NCBI GenBank assembly: GCA_903813345.2
Contig: CAIIXF020000012.1
Location: forward strand, 25,432,184-25,496,183
From: Owenia fusiformis
Lineage: Eukaryota > Annelida > Polychaeta > Sabellida > Oweniidae
Direction: 5' to 3'
Length of the DNA: 64,000 bases
The translations under genes and the position numbers were made by a program. This document shows positions 37,745-48,744 of this stretch, in pieces; position 1 is the first letter of the stretch, and every line of letters starts with the position of its first letter. The notes under the pieces were generated by a model. That model searched no databases, was not told where the DNA came from, and worked only from the letters and a program-made list of their open reading frames with translations.

Positions 37745-37905
37745 CGTTTTTACAGGGATTGGGTTGATTTGGGATTGAGTTTTACTGTTGAGTTGACTTG
37801 GGATTGAGTTTTACTGGGGTTGAGTTTTACTAGGTTGAGTTGACTTGGGGTTGAGTTTTACTGGGGTTGAGTTTTAATGGGTTGAGTTGACTTGGGATTG
37901 AGATG
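37745..37905. repeat. Short minisatellite of TTGAGTT words
   Basis: Alternating 'TTGAGTTGACTTGGGATTGA' and 'GTTTTACTGGGG' blocks, about four higher-order copies. Confidence 0.75.
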
Positions 37906-38005
37906 ACCAGGAAGCCTTAAGGGTGGTAGGTCTCTATTGTATGCGCGCAGGACTAGAACGTAGAGATAGTCTTGGTACTACATGTAGAGGACTTAGTTCC
38001 CCGTT

Positions 38006-38122
38006 CCAGTCTAAAATGTGTCATATGTACATGTTACTCTTCAGATAATTTCGTACACTCCTCTATACTCAAGTGATTGGCTACCATCTCCAATTCATTG
38101 ATGTCCAAATTGATTGTACCGA
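38006..38122 (-). pseudogene. Duplicated, broken piece of exon 1 of the death-fold gene
   Basis: The DNA matches 30,787-30,895 base by base over most of its length ('CTAAAATGTGTCATATGTA', 'ACACTCCTCTATACTCAAGT', 'GATTGGCTACCATCTCCA'), with about ten differences and a 6-bp insertion. Read on the minus strand it keeps VGTIN...NELEMVANHLSIEEC and MTHFRL, but the insertion brings an in-frame TAA (38,034-38,036) inside the death-fold helix. No donor follows, and similarity ends before the signal peptide. A segmental copy of part of the exon is the simplest reading. The minus-strand sequence just before it (TTAATTAAAG) looks like a weak acceptor. Confidence 0.8.
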
Positions 38123-38152
38123 CTTTAATTAAAAGACTTTTCTTAATATGCA

Positions 38153-38449
38153 GAGGCGGATCTGGGAACCAACAAGAGCGGGGGGGGGGCAAATTTCAGG
38201 TCAGGGAAAAAAAAACTTCCGGAAAAAAATTGGGCCCTTACAACCCAAAAGTGGCCCCAAATTTTGAAATTTTGAGGCCAATTTTCATCACAATTTGGCC
38301 TGAAAATTAAAAAATAAGGTCTTAAAAGGCCAAATTATGACCAAAGAGGTCTTTTTGGGTCATTTAAGCCTTTTTTCGCCCAAAATCTTTTTTCGGCCCA
38401 ATTTTTTTCTGGACCCGCCCAAGGGGGGGGCAGCCCCCCAGATCCGCCA
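38153..38449. mobile_element. GGCGGATCTGGG MITE
   Basis: The ends AGGCGGATCTGGG and CCCCAGATCCGCC are inverted. The inside is G-run-flanked and made of repeated 'GGCCCAA/TTGGGCC' and 'AAATTTTGAAATTTTGAGGCC' words. It lies 30 bp from the duplicated death-fold exon. Confidence 0.75.
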
Positions 38450-38611
38450 ATGATATGATACTCAACAAATGCATAGTTAAGATTATGAAGCAAACAAACC
38501 AAAACTTTATGGCAAAATACTTTTGACTTTTTCAAAAAATTGAAAATGACATACTAGTTTTCTTTTTTGGCTTTAGGATATATTCTATTTAGCAGGTGTT
38601 CAAAATCCATA

Positions 38612-38785
38612 CAGGTGTAAAAGGGTAGGTGGTCCCTTTAAATTTTGGTCCTACTCTCTATTGATTTATATGGTGACCTAATCACAATTATTACTTTCCT
38701 TATTATTTATACACAGTCAGGGCCAGTAAGGGCCGTAAGGAAAGTGGACCATAATCCCAGGGGACCATAATTTCTTTTACACCGG
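38612..38785. mobile_element. CCGGTGTAAA MITE, copy B
   Basis: Starts CAGGTGTAAAAGGGTAGGTG and ends TTTCTTTTACACCGG. It is aligned end to end with 31,209-31,380 and 52,005-52,175. Confidence 0.85.
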
Positions 38786-39059
38786 ACTTGGATCGGAGGA
38801 TTGTTTTAGTTTGGCCTTACCTTTTCAAAGCCTCACCTTTTAAAGCTTCGCACCGTCCTACACCTATATGTATTCAAAATAAAAAGACTATATGAAAGAA
38901 TAAGAAGATGTGATTTATTGAGCCATAAATATTGCATTATATACCAAATACAGAAAATTTAGTTACACATGTTCAAACTCACATGTTCATACCCACATGT
39001 TCATACTCACATGTCAGATTATCTACAGAGACAATACTTGAGCATTCTAGCATTCTCTT

Positions 39060-39684
39060 GTTTAAACTATTCTCTACAGTTTCAGGTTCATATTTCTCAT
39101 GAAAAGACATTTTTGTGCTGACATTTACAAGACTTACAAATGTATATATGAAATCGCGAAAGACCATTTTGTGCTGATATTTGCAAGACTTGCATTTAAA
39201 ATCACATGATTTTGTACTGAAATTTACAGGGCTTACATGTTTTTTTTAATATAAAAGGCCATTTTTGTGCTGATATTCACAAGACTTTCAAATGTATATA
39301 TGAAATCACGAAAGACCATTTTGTGCTGATATTTGCAAGACTTGCATTTAAAATCATATGATTTTGTACAGAAATTTACAGGGCTTCCATGTTTTTTTAA
39401 ATCAAAAATGCCATTTTTGTGCTGACATTCACAAGACTTACAAATGTGTATATGAAATCACGAAAGACCATTTTGTGCTGATATTTGCAAGACTTGCATT
39501 TAAAATTATATGATTGTGTACTGACATTTACAGGGCTTACATGTTTTTTTAAATCAAAAAGGCCATTTTTGTGCTGACATTCACAAGACTTTCAAATGTT
39601 CATGTATATATGAAATCACGATAGACCATTTTGTGCTGATATTTGCAAGACTTGCATTTAAAATCATATGATTTTGTACTGAAA
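39060..39684. repeat. ~150-bp satellite, first part
   Basis: Units carry 'TTTTGTGCTGATATTTGCAA' (39,170, 39,319, 39,471, 39,629), 'GACTTGCATTTAAAATCA', 'ATTTACAGGGCTTACATG' and 'GGCCATTTTTGTGCTGA'. The array resumes at 40,401 after the foldback insertion. Confidence 0.85.
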
Positions 39685-40400
39685 GGAGCACGTAGATTAT
39701 CGCAAACAATTTCAAACGATTCTAACTTGAATTATAAATATTTTCTGATCATGAACATGGGTGTAGCTTTTAGATCCAGTCATTATCTTCAAGAAAAGTA
39801 TATATATTGATAATCTAGTTATTCAGACCAAAGTGATATTGAAGGGGCAATGGACCAATCAACATACTTTTTCAAAAATGTTGACCTAATTTTTCACCAA
39901 CAATGCAACCTTTTATTATATTGTTGAATGCACAATAAGAATGTGCTTTGAGACATGTTCGATTGCCTAAAAGAAAAAGTTGATTGCTCCAGGGACTTTA
40001 AAGATGAATTTGGATGACCAAAATGAACTGAAACCAATGGATAGCATGAGATTTTTCAATGGAGTAATAACATGGGGAACACTTATCTTAAAGCAATACA
40101 GTTCTTTCAAGAACTATTTGATACATCAAAATAAAAAATAGTAATACATTAAACATTGTAAAAAATGATTGCATTTTTGGTGAAAATGGGGTCAACATCT
40201 TTGAAAAGTGTGTTGAATCACTGTTGATGGGTTGATTGCTAGTTAAATATCTCCGAGTTTGTTTGACTTTATTATTACTGTATATAATTTTCTTTGAGAT
40301 AATGAATTGATTTAAAAGATAAACCTGTCTTCATTGTCAGAAAATAGTCATAATCCAAGATATAACCTTTTGAAATTGTTTGCGATAACCTACGTGCTCC
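39685..40400. mobile_element. 716-bp foldback GGAGCACGTAG, complete copy
   Basis: The ends are GGAGCACGTAGATTATCGCA and its complement (…TGCGATAACCTACGTGCTCC). The diverged inverted similarity continues to the middle near 40,040, so both halves are one ~355-bp arm. The flanks read ...TACTGAAA | TTTACAGGG..., exactly the uninterrupted satellite unit, so insertion left no target duplication. No ORF is present. Confidence 0.9.
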
Positions 40401-40545
40401 TTTACAGGGCTTACATGTTTTTTGAATAAAAAAGGCCATTTTGTACTACATTCACAAGACTGACAAATGTATATTATGAAATCACGAAAGACCATTGTGT
40501 GTTGATATTTGCAAGACTTGCATTTAAGGTTAGATATGATTCATG
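40401..40545. repeat. ~150-bp satellite, last part
   Basis: Continues the array of 39,060-39,684 ('TTTACAGGGCTTACATGTTT', 'ATTTGCAAGACTTGCATTTA'). Confidence 0.8.
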
Positions 40546-40575
40546 ACTAACAAAGGGTTTCTCAATCAAATTAAG

Positions 40576-41812
40576 CTTGTATTCGTGAATGCAACTGTAA
40601 TGACCTGACCCGTTTAATCATTGTTAGCGAGCGGGAATAAATCAGGAAGTTTTTAGTAAAAATACTGTAAGGTTGTTTGTCATTTTTTATGTAAAACATG
40701 AAAATTTGACAGAAAATTACAATGAAAAATATGGTTATTTGGCAGGTCTAAAGTGCAATACTTTTCTCCCCGATAAGTGGACACGTTTGATTTATTTGAA
40801 CCATTATTTAAGGAGGAAATTGTACACTGAACAATGGTGCGAGAGGGTGATAAAACCAGTACTTAAATACAGCATGAAGTAAGGTATATTCTCAAGATCA
40901 TGTGTACAAATGCTTAAGTATAAAATGAATTCTATACCAATCTTGAATTCAGGTCATAGATACTATGACCCGATATGAAATATGGGTTTTAAATGTCTAC
41001 AGATGAATATCATCCAATAAATGACTATATCAAGATGTACATTTTTGAACAGCACCGGTACCATCGAACAGTTTGTTTGATGCACCTTTCTGACAGTCTG
41101 CTGTCAGATGCATAAACATTTGTGTCAAAATTAGGTTATTGCCCAAAGTGTTATTGCAAACAGTGCGCAATTTTACACAGGTCGATATTTTAACAAAAGT
41201 TTCCAGCATGGTAGTTTCGTTTTTTGTTAACGACCTCCTCCATAAAATGGTTGGAGGCCGGATACCCTCGGAGACAATTGATCACGCAGTCTGCCAGCCA
41301 TGACTTCAAAACTTTTTTGGACCGAAATATGCTTGTTTTATGCTTTTAAGCAATGCCACAACAATGAAAGATCCCAACGCTTCTGACACCATTTTGTACA
41401 AAGGACCAATAAATTACTTTTGTTTTATATAGTTATAGAAATTAACATGCTTGTTTTTATGTGAGTTATTTGCTGAGGAGAGTTTATTATACTATTATGT
41501 CGCTAGATTGACATTATTAACAGATTGCATAACACAACAATGGTAGCTTGAATGTTGCACTTGAACTCTCATATATTTTTTATAGTAACTTCCTGATCTA
41601 TTCCCGCTCGCTAACAATGATTAAACGGGTCAGGTCATTACACACCTAACGCCTGTCGGCTACCGGACTAACCTACTATTTTATGGGCAATTCATTTAAA
41701 TATGAATAGTACCTGTCACTATTCCATTCATATCTAAATGAGTTAGTCATAAACTAGTAGCTTAATCCGGTAGCCGCTAGCCGTCTGTTGCATTCGCGAA
41801 TACAAGTTTAGT
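40576..41812. mobile_element. Nested inverted-repeat element ending next to the SMB gene's stop
   Basis: The outer ends are CTTGTATTCGTGAATGCAAC (40,577) and GTTGCATTCGCGAATACAAG (41,792). Inside is a second inverted pair, TGTAATGACCTGACCCGTTT at 40,596 and its complement ending at 41,642, with ~70-bp arms including 'GTTAGCGAGCGGGAATA'. A palindrome with GGCTACCGG/CCGGTAGCC arms spans about 41,655-41,783. The right end lies 7 bp beyond the stop codon of the SMB gene. A scrap of the same right end occurs at 53,890-53,945. Confidence 0.7.
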
Positions 41813-41818
41813 TTAGCG

Positions 41819-44281
41819 TTAAATTGGTCGGTGAAAGCGAAAAACGAGCGAGGCAGAAACGACTCCATACAAACCTGACAAGAGCCTGGTTCCAGCATTC
41901 GTAATACGACCGTTTCCATTAGACAAGTGTGGTGTCTCTGGTGTTACCGATTGGTGTTCAACCAGATTAGCGCGAGACATTTCGGTCTCATCATCATCAA
42001 ATATACAATAGCGTTCTGGTGAAGTTGAATCGACAGGAGGAAAAGATCGCCGGAGGATTTTCTCATTGTGATCAAACTTAGTCTTCAAATCAAATGTTTC
42101 ATTTTGCAGCGCGGGGACAAAGAAGTGACAATGCATGAAACCATCAGACTGAGCCTTTACATAAAGAATACCAATGATGTCGTAGGCTTCTGTAATAACC
42201 TTTGTCACGAGCGCTTTTGTGTTTTGAGCGTTGCTTCCTGTTGGAATTTTACAGAAAACTTTTAATTGTGTCTCATATAACACGCATTCGTTTTTGACAA
42301 GTTTAAACCGATTGGGACATTTTATCATATTCATCTCTGTGCCGTTCACCTTTATAACAGAGTCAACGCCCACGATACTCGAATCTCCCTTGATCTGCAA
42401 TACGGAACCAGAATCACTGATCACATCAACCAATACGGAGTAAGCAAAGAAGTTGGATATCTTACTGCCTTCGTTTGGCAAATAACGTCCGCAGTCTCGA
42501 CTTTCGACCCGATTAAGACACTGAAGACAATAAGCATTTCTTGCAATTATACCTCCCATTTTGAAAGTTTGTGGATCTCGAATTCCAGTTTTGCAAGCTT
42601 CTAAAATATCATCATCTTTGCAACTCATGCTACATTGAAGAGTTGAAATAGAAATACAGGGTCGTTGCGTATTTAAACCGTCATCACTTTGAGCTTTTGA
42701 AACCAAACACGCTTTACCTGATTCCTGAACCATACTTACCAAATCGATGAAATAAGCACTGTCTGATACGGGTAATTGTGGGGGATACTGCATTTGACAA
42801 CGCATCTCTATTTTCCAAGGAACAGCGTTTTCACTGGCCATGTTACACATAGCGCAAAAATAGTTGACATAAACAACGTTTGTCAGTCCATCCGTCACTG
42901 GAATGGCACCCTCTAAACCACTTTCCTCGTAACACTTCTGAATGACATCTACATCAGTGAAGTCGGGTCGACAGGATTGCTTCATGTATACGTATTGACC
43001 AGGTCCTATTTGTTTGCAAACGAATGGTTCCTTCATCTCAATGTTGAATGTACGGTTGCCGCAAGCATCGTTATAGTCCTTGCAGCAATCACCATAGACG
43101 AGACACGCCGCATCGCAAGAGCAGAGCCAAAAGGCATTCGTGTAATTGTTCATCTGCCCACATCTTCCTCTGCAAGTATTCTCCATGCACGTGTAAGTAG
43201 AGATGTCACCACCGCAGCTGTTAATGTCTTCTAAAGCTCCAGCACGAGTTGTCAGGTTTTCCAGTGTATTGATAGTACCAGTTACAGTCTCATCATCGAG
43301 TAGACTAACGGTAACTTCATCGTCTGCAAGACCAAATGCATGAAATGTACCGTTTCGTCCAGGATCACTTGTTGGGCCATGTTCAGAAAAGAATGGTCCA
43401 ATTGTCGAATCATATTCGAGATCAACTGAATCAATTACTGTCTCATGTTCAACTGGATTGATTGTCGCCTCATGAGCAGGATCGACTTGATGAATTGTCG
43501 GGTCTCGTTCAGCATCAACCGAATCAATCGTTGTTCCACGGTCGGTATCAACTGGATTGATTGTCGTCTCACGTTCAGGATCGGCTTTATCAATTACCGT
43601 GTCACGTTCGGTGTGGACTTCATCGACTGCTACGTCGACGCGTTTTGGACCAACGGAATCGATTGTTATTTCACGTTCAGGATCAACTGGATTGATTGTC
43701 GTCTCACGTCCAGGATCGACTTCATCAATTACCGTGTCACGTTCGGGATGGACTTCATCGACAGCTACGTTGACGCGTTTTGGACCAACAGAATCAATTG
43801 TTATTTCACGTTCCGGATCAACTGGATTGATTGTCGTCTCACGTTCAGGATCGGCTTCATCAATTACCGTGTCACGTTCGGTATTGACTAGATCAATTGT
43901 TGAGTCACGTTCAGAATCACCTGCATCAGTTATTGTGTCATTTTGAGGATCAACTTCAACAATTGTTGATTCACGTTCAGGATGATGAATTGTTTCAACG
44001 TGTTCAGGATCGACTACTCGATCAATTGGTGCATCACGCTTGACATCCACTGGATCTGCTGTTGTGTCACGTTCGGGATCGACTTCATAATTTTTTTCGT
44101 CACGTTCAGCATCAACAATATCGATATTATCATGAATTTGATCAGTTGATCTGCTGTATCTACTTCTTTCCAATGCTGAACCTTGGGCATGCTTTACTTG
44201 CGCGTAATGTGTGAAATAGAACAACATTACTACCAACACAGTCATAGGTAGAATACTCTGCCTTTTTCTCTTGTTCCTCAT
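41819..44281 (-). CDS. Secreted or anchored protein with acidic tandem repeats and a somatomedin B domain
   Basis: Single open exon. I choose the ATG at 44,279-44,281, since the longer frame to 44,329 begins with GTG. That gives 820 residues, with a basic start (MRNKRKRQ) then a hydrophobic signal sequence. The next ~240 residues are acidic repeats of the type DPERxTTIDxV, including a 45-residue unit repeated about 2.6 times (43,526-43,876). Then comes a somatomedin B-like module with eight cysteines: CRGRC...CSCDAAC...YGDCCKDY...C. The remaining ~400 residues hold further Cys pairs (CAMCNM, CLQCLNR), N-glycosylation sites and a short hydrophobic C-end that could be a weak GPI signal. The module resembles ectodomains that precede 7TM regions in spiralian adhesion-type receptors (memory), but no 7TM exon is visible and a repeat begins 7 bp after the stop. 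The function is unknown; cell-surface or matrix adhesion is a guess. An acceptor-like ATCAG|CTCTGG lies just before the ATG. Confidence 0.75.
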   Translation of the reverse strand: MRNKRKRQSILPMTVLVVMLFYFTHYAQVKHAQGSALERSRYSRSTDQIHDNIDIVDAERDEKNYEVDPERDTTADPVDVKRDAPIDRVVDPEHVETIHHPERESTIVEVDPQNDTITDAGDSERDSTIDLVNTERDTVIDEADPERETTINPVDPEREITIDSVGPKRVNVAVDEVHPERDTVIDEVDPGRETTINPVDPEREITIDSVGPKRVDVAVDEVHTERDTVIDKADPERETTINPVDTDRGTTIDSVDAERDPTIHQVDPAHEATINPVEHETVIDSVDLEYDSTIGPFFSEHGPTSDPGRNGTFHAFGLADDEVTVSLLDDETVTGTINTLENLTTRAGALEDINSCGGDISTYTCMENTCRGRCGQMNNYTNAFWLCSCDAACLVYGDCCKDYNDACGNRTFNIEMKEPFVCKQIGPGQYVYMKQSCRPDFTDVDVIQKCYEESGLEGAIPVTDGLTNVVYVNYFCAMCNMASENAVPWKIEMRCQMQYPPQLPVSDSAYFIDLVSMVQESGKACLVSKAQSDDGLNTQRPCISISTLQCSMSCKDDDILEACKTGIRDPQTFKMGGIIARNAYCLQCLNRVESRDCGRYLPNEGSKISNFFAYSVLVDVISDSGSVLQIKGDSSIVGVDSVIKVNGTEMNMIKCPNRFKLVKNECVLYETQLKVFCKIPTGSNAQNTKALVTKVITEAYDIIGILYVKAQSDGFMHCHFFVPALQNETFDLKTKFDHNEKILRRSFPPVDSTSPERYCIFDDDETEMSRANLVEHQSVTPETPHLSNGNGRITNAGTRLLSGLYGVVSASLVFRFHRPI
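43526..43876 (-). repeat. 135-bp in-frame tandem repeat inside the SMB gene
   Basis: Encodes 45-residue units beginning ERDTVIDEADPERETTINPV, then units with EREITIDSVGPKR and VAVDEVH. The third unit is partial and diverged. High nucleotide identity implies recent unequal exchange. Confidence 0.85.
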
Positions 44282-45368
44282 AGTTCCAGAGCTGATCGTC
44301 TTCGAGATGTTCTGAGATCTTAGAATCACGTTTCTTATTAATATATACCATTTTCAAAACAGCATGTGGAGTTGAGCTGCAGGTTATTCATTGTATTAAT
44401 GTTAATATACATAGTTACTCATAAATATGGAATATTTGACTAATTTTAACGATTGTTTTAAACAATTTAGCCTAAGTATTTACAAATTGATAAAAATGTT
44501 TAAATTGTATGAGAATGGCGCACGATAGGGAGGCACTAGAACAGTCCCTTGTAGGGTTATTTGTTTGTTTTGTATATATTTTGGTTTGGTGATCATATTT
44601 TGGCGAGTAATACCTTATTTATTGGTGTATTCCGCATTTTACGTATTCACACGGTTAACTGAATGCTAATATTTATCAATTATCATTTGTAATTTTTGTA
44701 TAATCTTTTATTGATGTTAAAATTAAGTTTAAACACACACCTGCACGTAATTACGCCATAAAGGATTCCGAACAGATGAGCAAAAGTTTATTGACTTGGT
44801 TAATTAATTATAGAAGGATTCTGCCAAACCACGGGTCATTTGTTTATTATCTATTATTACTAGTTTATTATTAATTAATTGAAGGTATTACACGTATTTA
44901 ATAGGATTTGGGTATTAATTTGTACATCTTTCATTATCCCTATTTATAATATACAGGATCATTGTACGCAAACGCCACTCTTGCTAAGTGGACCCGAGGG
45001 TCTGGTACGCTATCGCCGCTCCTGCCAGGTGGACCCTGTATCATTAGGGTCTGGTACGCGTCCTGTGTCCTCAGCGGGTAGCTTAGGGTTAAATTCTTTT
45101 TTTTTTGATTTATGACACACAAGTTTGTATTGATGGAATTCTTTTTTTATTATTTATTTGACACACGAGTTTATTCAGTATTTATGGAATTCATTTTTTG
45201 ATTTTTTTATGTTTTTGGCACACATAATCATGGTCTTAGGGTCAGAGTTAAATTCATTTTTGATATTTTTGACCTTAGCCCAAGTTTTGGATAGACGTTT
45301 CCATTGGCGCACTGTAGATCCCAATCATCATTAAAAATGCATGAATCAATGATAAAATGTAAGCTAAC
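44282..45368. other. Upstream region of the SMB gene
   Basis: AT-rich. Possible 5' untranslated exon and promoter lie here but cannot be placed. Near 44,975-45,050 there is a direct repeat ('CCCGAGGGTCTGGTACGC' and 'ATTAGGGTCTGGTACGC'). Confidence 0.4.
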
Positions 45369-46037
45369 GTACATCACCGGTAGTATCCAAAGCCCCGCTA
45401 TGATTTCAAAGTCGCGAGCAAGTTCCCGCTGAAATCGCGAGGAATAAAAAAATGATGGGTTGTCTTTTGTTTACTTGAATTGTATGATGTACAAAACGTT
45501 TTCTTTTTAATTTTCCGCAATGATTACACGGTATTGAGACTGAAAAGGCAACTGATGGAAAAAAGTATCACGAGCGGTCGTTCTGTGGTTCTTTATTTGA
45601 CAATTGAAGAGAGAAAAGTATCATCTTGAATCATTATCTATATATTTCTATACGTTATAGGTGAAGAACGACGTTGTCCTGTGGTTGAAATAACGGTAGT
45701 GATTTGAAATCAAAATGTACTGAGTTTCACTTCCTAAAGCTTTACAGAACACTTTATATTTCAATTTTATCATATCTCTCAAGGCCCAGCTTCTAGCGAA
45801 GCAAAAAAGGCAAAGACCCCGCTGAAATCATGAGGAGGCCCCGCTGAAAACATGAGGAGGTCCCGCTGAAAACAGGAGCAAGTGTCTCTCAAAAATGGAA
45901 TGAATCGATTATACCGTGAAAATCTCCAACTATCGTACCCAGCTTGATCCACTATTTACCCAGTTTCATGAATACATCATTTGTTGATACAATTCTCAAA
46001 AACAGCAAATACTGTATTGATATAGTACATATTATGA

Positions 46038-46917
46038 TACACTCCCCTCCATAAGTTTGGCAACCTTTTTTCCCCATTGAACTACGTGTTAAAGCCTCCT
46101 TACCTTTGAATTTTTATTTACTTAACCGGCGATGAAATAACTTATGATATTGATGGAAACGTAACTTGACCTTATTTCCAATACCTCCAAATTTTTTCAA
46201 TTTTTTTCCTCAATTACAATAGGTCGAAAATTGATGATAGATTTGATGAATTTTTGAAAATCGTCATTCCCATGTAATCCAATGGGAAATGGAGGGTTCG
46301 GGGCAAATCAGAAATCAGGATATCTTTTCAGTAAAAGATTCAGCAAAAAATATTTTTATATAGAAAATTGAATTGTCTAACTTTTTAAAACACTTAAGTG
46401 TTTAGTTTATTTGATGAATATAAAAGTTACAGTGCTCCAAAGTCATTTTTGAAAATAATTTTTCGCCTCCTGTGTTATTTCAATGGGAGAGTTTTTTTGA
46501 AAAACAACTTTGACTTTAAAGCCCTATAACTTTGTTGAACCTGAAGAAACATATCAATTTTTTGTTAAATAAAGTTAGCAAATTCAATTGCCTGCCTAAC
46601 TCGTATTTTTTGCAAGGACTCGGATGGATGGATATTCTGTCATATGACTTGCGGCACACCTACCATTTCCCATTGGTTAACATGGGAATGTCGATTTTCA
46701 AAAATTCATCAAATTTATCATCAATTTTCGACCTATTGTAATTGAGAAAAAAAATTGAGAAAATTTGGAGGTATTGGAATTAAAGTCAAATTACGTTTCC
46801 ATCAATAGTATAAGTATTTCAATCGCAGGTTAAGTAAATAAAAATTCAAAGGTAAAGAGGCTTTAACACGTAGTTCAATGAGGAAAAAAGGTTGCCAAAC
46901 TTATGGAGGGGAGTGTA
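46038..46917. mobile_element. 880-bp foldback with CACTCCCCTCC ends and TA flanks
   Basis: TA-CACTCCCCTCCATAAGTTTG at the left is mirrored by the complement ending GGAGTG-TA. The inverted arms run about 250 bp each (46,038-46,290 and 46,660-46,917). TA at both borders fits Tc1/mariner-type mobilisation (inference). The ORF at 46,532-46,741 is chance. Confidence 0.85.
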
Positions 46918-47255
46918 CGTTGTAATGGAAAAATGTGATGAGAATTAGGTCGGAAGAAATGTTAAAAGTTTAACCTCATTTTCATAATTACGATGTGAAC
47001 ATAAATGTTGTTGATTTTACGCATCAAATCTAATCAATTCAACTGTTTGAAAAGTAAGTGGAATTCCATCATTTATGAGTACAAGTCGATATTTTGTAAG
47101 ATTCATGCGTAAGCTGAAACGATTAAGTCAGAAAAATGTTCAGTTATACGATTTTTGTCTCAATCTCCTGTTGCCAACTTAGATACTCACTCACTCACTC
47201 ACTCATTCACTCACTCAACCACCCACTAACTCACTCACATTTTCCTTCCCTTTTC

Positions 47256-47940
47256 AGAAATGAACGAACGCACAAACGAATGCAAAAAGTATTTACCAAC
47301 AAATAACGAACGAACCCTCGCACGGACGCACGCACGAACTAAGGCATGCACGAATAAATGCACACATGAATGAACGGTCAGACGAACGTACCCACGCACA
47401 CACGGTCAGACGAACGTACCCACGCACACACGAACGGTCGTTTGAACGCACAAACCGACGGCTAGACAAACACGCGCATAAACGGCCAGACGAACGCACG
47501 CATGAACGGACGGACGAACGAACAGCCGGTAGAACAAACGCACGTACGAACGACCGGACGGTCGGACGAACGCACACTCGAACGAATGAATGGTCGGACG
47601 AACGCAAGCACGCGCTAAGGATCGGACGGACGAACGCCAAAACGGACGCTGGGACAAACAAACGCACGAATGAACGATTGGACCCACGGGCGCTGTTACG
47701 AACGGACGGTTTGACGATCGCACGAATGGACGATTTGACTATCGCACGAATGCACGAACGAACGAACAAACGGTCAGACGAACGCATGCCTGAGGGAACG
47801 AATTTCGAACGAACGCACCAACGAACGAACGGAAGATCGAACAAACGCACACACGAACGTACGGTCGGACGAACGCATGCACGAACGAACGAACGGTCGG
47901 ACGAACGCATGCAAGAATGGACGGTCAGAAGAACAAACAA
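47256..47940. repeat. Degenerate ACGAACG minisatellite
   Basis: About 680 bp of imperfect 4- and 8-bp words (ACGAACGC, ACGGACGA, GTCGGACGAACGC). Both strands are open and code for Arg/Thr- or Ser/Arg-rich nonsense. Just before it is a (CACT)n run at about 47,188-47,240. Shorter relatives occur at 48,850-48,950. Confidence 0.9.
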
Positions 47941-48744
47941 GTCAATGAAATATATGTGTCCTCAGAAATTCCTTGGAACATAGAATTATATAGAATTTAC
48001 ATTTATCTGTACAAATTTACAAAGTCTGTTTACACATTTAAGAATTTTATTTCATGACGACGCTGACAGATGGATCAAACTGCCTGAAGTTGCAGAAGAA
48101 ATAGTTGCGATGTTGCCATTGATATGTTATAATGGTATTAATACGTTATTGGCACGTTCTTGTAAGTTCATACAAAGAAACTCAATATCTTCATGGAATA
48201 ATAATGAAGCTTTCCTCGCGATCGAAGCGGGACCTCCTCATGTTTTCAGCGGGCCCACTGGAACACCTTTAATGATGTATTTCGACCCCCATGGCAGACG
48301 TAATTGCACAGTTACTTATCAATACAGACCATATAGATCCAATATGTATTATGCAGTATGTAGATCGTATTTATTGCCTTTGTTTTAACGATAAAAGTAA
48401 TATATGAACAGTAAATTATGCAAACTTGCATGTTGACGCCCCTCTTTTCAATGCCAGTGAAGAAGAATCATTTTTTATGTCATTGTTTGTCAAATGTATC
48501 TGTTTTTAAAGTATTGCTGGAGTATGGAAGAACAGTAATAAGTATTTTCACCCTTTTGGTCCATTTTCCAAAGTGATGCAAATAAACAGGATGCTCGCGA
48601 TTTTAGCGGGAACTTGCTCGCGACTTTGAAATCATAGCGGGGGTTTGGATACTACCCGTGGTACATGTAGGAACGAAATTCATGACAACAGTATCCATAA
48701 ACAAAATACTTGAATTCTGATTGTGCTATAGGATATCAATCGCA

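Larger units (their letters stand above)
45369..48667. mobile_element. 3.3-kb composite bounded by ~75-bp inverted repeats
   Basis: The left arm 45,369-45,443 (GGTAGTATCCAAAGCCCCGC, TATGATTTCAAAGTCGCGAG, CAAGTTCCCGCT) is repeated inverted at 48,588-48,667. Inner blocks also pair: GAGGAGGTCCCGCTGAAAAC at about 45,850 against GCGGGACCTCCTCATGTTTT at 48,228. The cargo is a TA-flanked foldback (46,038-46,917) and an ACGAACG minisatellite (47,256-47,940). No transposase frame is seen. Confidence 0.7.

Noticed and set aside
39685-40400. Calling the foldback a Helitron
   Set aside because: Insertion between A and T without duplication fits, but the TC start, CTRR end and 3' hairpin of a Helitron are not seen and the arms are long inverted repeats.
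43445-43946. Two overlapping plus-strand ORFs of 148 and 129 residues
   Set aside because: They are antisense shadows of the acidic tandem repeat in the SMB gene, and in-frame repeats keep all frames open.
44282-44329. Upstream extension of the SMB protein by 16 residues
   Set aside because: The extended frame starts with GTG; the first ATG is at 44,281 and is followed directly by a basic stretch and signal sequence.
47293-47983. Three long ORFs (up to 215 residues) on both strands
   Set aside because: They are read-throughs of the ACGAACG minisatellite with no natural protein composition.
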